In this document: positions 31,241-32,528 of the stretch, piece by piece | How the letters are laid out: each line of letters starts with the position of its first letter | How positions within the stretch are numbered: position 1 is the stretch's first letter | DNA from: Candidatus Moraniibacteriota bacterium | Lineage (GTDB): Bacteria; Patescibacteriota; Minisyncoccia; Moranbacterales; DUUL01 | Direction: 5' to 3' | Length of the DNA: 32,528 nucleotides | Assembly: GCA_027008775.1 (NCBI GenBank) | Contig: JALVDV010000010.1 | Coordinates: 1-32,528 of the forward strand | Made by a program: the position numbers and the translations under genes | Notes under the pieces: model-generated | Seen by the model: only the letters and a program-made list of their open reading frames with translations | Databases searched by the model: none | What the model was told of the DNA's origin: nothing

Positions 31241-31478
31241 GAAAGGTCTTCAGAAAGAGAGGATGAATAACTCCCGCCCCGCTTTTGGTTTAGATGTTTT
31301 TTGAGAAAATTTCTAAACGACCGGCACCAATCTGATGGCAAGCTTAACCCAAACCAAAAGCGGGGCGGGAAACATGGAACCCACATTCCTTTTCAGGGAA
31401 AGATATTTTACTATTATATTTTTCCGACAAGAAAAATATCGGGATCCATACGACTCTCTGCATTGAAGACCTTTTTTT
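31241..31478 (+). ncRNA. Highly structured RNA of about 240 bases, unassigned
   Basis: The ends pair: GGTCTTCA (31245-31252) with TGAAGACC (31464-31471), then T7, so the closing stem is also the terminator. GAGAG (31257-31261) pairs with CTCTC (31454-31458). Inside is a perfect 19-bp stem, CCCGCCCCGCTTTTGGTTT (31273-31291) with its complement at 31351-31369, enclosing 59 bases. A second arm pairs ATGGA-CCC (from 31374) with GGG-TCCAT (to 31449) and holds a hairpin ATATTTTT with AAAAATAT. There is no convincing open frame. It is not RNase P RNA, and lacks tmRNA and SRP hallmarks. 6S RNA is a candidate, but the branched fold fits poorly. It converges on secY. Confidence 0.65.
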
Positions 31479-31603
31479 GTAGCAGAAAGAAATAAAATGG
31501 AACAACTGTAAAAGAAGTGACAAAGCTAAAAATAAGGTTTTTGTTTAAGTTAGTTTAAGTAAGACTACCGGTCTTTATCTAGCTTTTAAAAATGATTTGT
31601 CTT

Positions 31604-32528
31604 TTAAAGACGATCGTAGTCGCGCATAACCAATTGCGCTTCTATTTGTTTAATCATTTCAATAACCACAGCTACCACTATCAAGATTCCCGTGCCTCCG
31701 ATGGTAAGATTGTTGTTGCCGGTAAAGGCCTGAACTATAAAGGGTAAGACAGCAATAAAACCGAGAAAGATAGCCCCACTGAGTGTTATCCTGTTAATGA
31801 GATAGTTTAAATACTCCACTGTTGGTTCACCGGGACGAATATTGGCAATAAAACCGCCCTGTCGTTGTAAATTTTCAGCAACGGTTTTGGGATCAAAAGT
31901 AACGGCTGTATAAAAGAAGGTGAAGGCAACTACCAGGATAAAATAAACTATTCCGTAAAACCATTGATTGGCGAATAAATCAGCCACTTTGCCGGCAATT
32001 TCCGCCACCAATGGGTTGTGCGATTTGGCTAAGAGATTGGAAATCATTCCCGGAAAAAGCATAATGGACATAGCAAAGATGATGGGAATCACTCCGGCTT
32101 GATTTACTTTTAGTGGCAATTGAGATTCAACACTTCCCGGAGCGCCGGTCTGAGCGCCTCTGATACGACGAGCGAAAGTAATGGGAATATTTCTGGTAGC
32201 TTCATTGATTACAACTATGGCGGCTACCGTGATAATTGTTAAGATTAGAAAACCCAGATAGGTCAGGGCATAAGTTGGATCCCAGGTGGCAATGATTTGT
32301 TTAATTGTTGTCGGCAGAGCGATCACTATTCCGGCAAAAATTAAAATGGAAACACCGTTACCAATGCCTTTTTCAGTGATGAGTTCTCCCAACCACATCA
32401 GAAAAATTGTACCAGCGGTAGCAATGATTACAATAACGATGTAGTTATAGATTGTTAGATGACCAAGAACATGATTACTACGAAGCAGGGCAATCATTCC
32501 CAGAGTTTGAATGGCAGCCAGGGGCACA
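31604..32528 (-). CDS. secY: Protein translocase subunit SecY, 5' end beyond the window
   Basis: SecY is the pore of the Sec translocon in the inner membrane. About 308 C-terminal residues are visible and the frame continues past the right edge; the GTG at 32527 is an internal valine, not a start. The visible part has about seven membrane helices. Typical stretches are GNGVSILIFAGIV (after LGELITEKG), the cytosolic loop with RRIRGAQTG, SQLPLKVNQAGVIPIIFA, the cytosolic loop DPKTVAENLQRQGGFIANIRPG, and the C-terminus QIEAQLVMRDYDRL. No adk or map follows it, as is usual in many ribosomal operons; instead the unassigned RNA converges on it. Confidence 0.95.
   Translation of the reverse strand, partial: VPLAAIQTLGMIALLRSNHVLGHLTIYNYIVIVIIATAGTIFLMWLGELITEKGIGNGVSILIFAGIVIALPTTIKQIIATWDPTYALTYLGFLILTIITVAAIVVINEATRNIPITFARRIRGAQTGAPGSVESQLPLKVNQAGVIPIIFAMSIMLFPGMISNLLAKSHNPLVAEIAGKVADLFANQWFYGIVYFILVVAFTFFYTAVTFDPKTVAENLQRQGGFIANIRPGEPTVEYLNYLINRITLSGAIFLGFIAVLPFIVQAFTGNNNLTIGGTGILIVVAVVIEMIKQIEAQLVMRDYDRL

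Noticed and set aside
31330-31375. Hammerhead-like CTGATG ... GAAAC
   Set aside because: The core reads CTGATGG, not CTGATGA, and the GAAA lies behind the 19-bp stem, so the three-stem ribozyme cannot form.
31301-31495. Open frame of 64 residues in the 31-kb RNA
   Set aside because: It runs across both arms of the 19-bp stem and the terminator and has no ribosome site.

Overview
The window looks like a piece of a small, AT-rich bacterial genome, most probably from the Candidate Phyla Radiation (Patescibacteria, Parcubacteria-like). This is an inference. It rests on compact gene spacing, low G+C, a DUF4012 protein beside a polymerase-like membrane protein, a short catalytic-domain-only prephenate dehydratase, and many short membrane proteins of unknown function. 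No taxonomic marker was searched. TAA, TAG and TGA all appear to act as stops.

Layout. 1-779: the N-terminal part of a helical-repeat protein on the minus strand, running off the left edge, with near-identical DNA repeats. 797-6513: a minus-strand run with two dTDP-rhamnose genes (rfbB, rfbC), an MsbA-like ABC exporter, a Nudix hydrolase, a DUF456 protein and two small membrane proteins. 6640-7192: a tRNA-Ser(GCT) gene preceded by three tandem units that each begin with a tRNA-Ser 5' end. 7210-9916: a CDF metal transporter fused to a NifX-like domain, divergent from a prephenate dehydratase and a methyltransferase. 9947-10293: tRNA-Ser(CGA) on the minus strand, preceded by a second copy of one of those units. 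10295-10744: a nucleotidyltransferase. 10859-11511: two small plus-strand transcription units, one for a cationic cysteine peptide followed by structured RNA, the other for a short RNA with a near-perfect Shine-Dalgarno sequence and no in-frame stop before its terminator. 11553-13562: pcm, sfsA and a small membrane protein.

13.56-17.04 kb looks like an accessory island. It holds a BRO-family gene broken by an in-frame TAA, bounded by 49-bp imperfect direct repeats that carry promoters, then a DUF262/DUF1524 (GmrSD-like) gene and a frameshifted XRE regulator. It lies on the 3' side of tRNA-Ser(GGA). 17429-25595 holds a UvrD-like helicase with a RecB-type nuclease domain, a polyprenyl-phosphate sugar transferase, RNase P RNA, rmuC and a GT-C-type membrane glycosyltransferase. 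25626-31027 holds a PfkB kinase, enolase, a DUF4012 protein and an O-antigen-polymerase-like protein. 31200-31480 holds a strongly structured, promoter- and terminator-equipped RNA that I cannot assign. The window ends inside secY.

The shared theme is the cell surface: dTDP-rhamnose synthesis, priming sugar transferase, GT-C transferase, polymerase-like protein, DUF4012 and a flippase-like exporter, around a housekeeping core (eno, secY, rnpB, three tRNA-Ser). The features most worth a second look are the tRNA-Ser-derived leader units and the small RNA-like transcription units at 11 kb and 31 kb.
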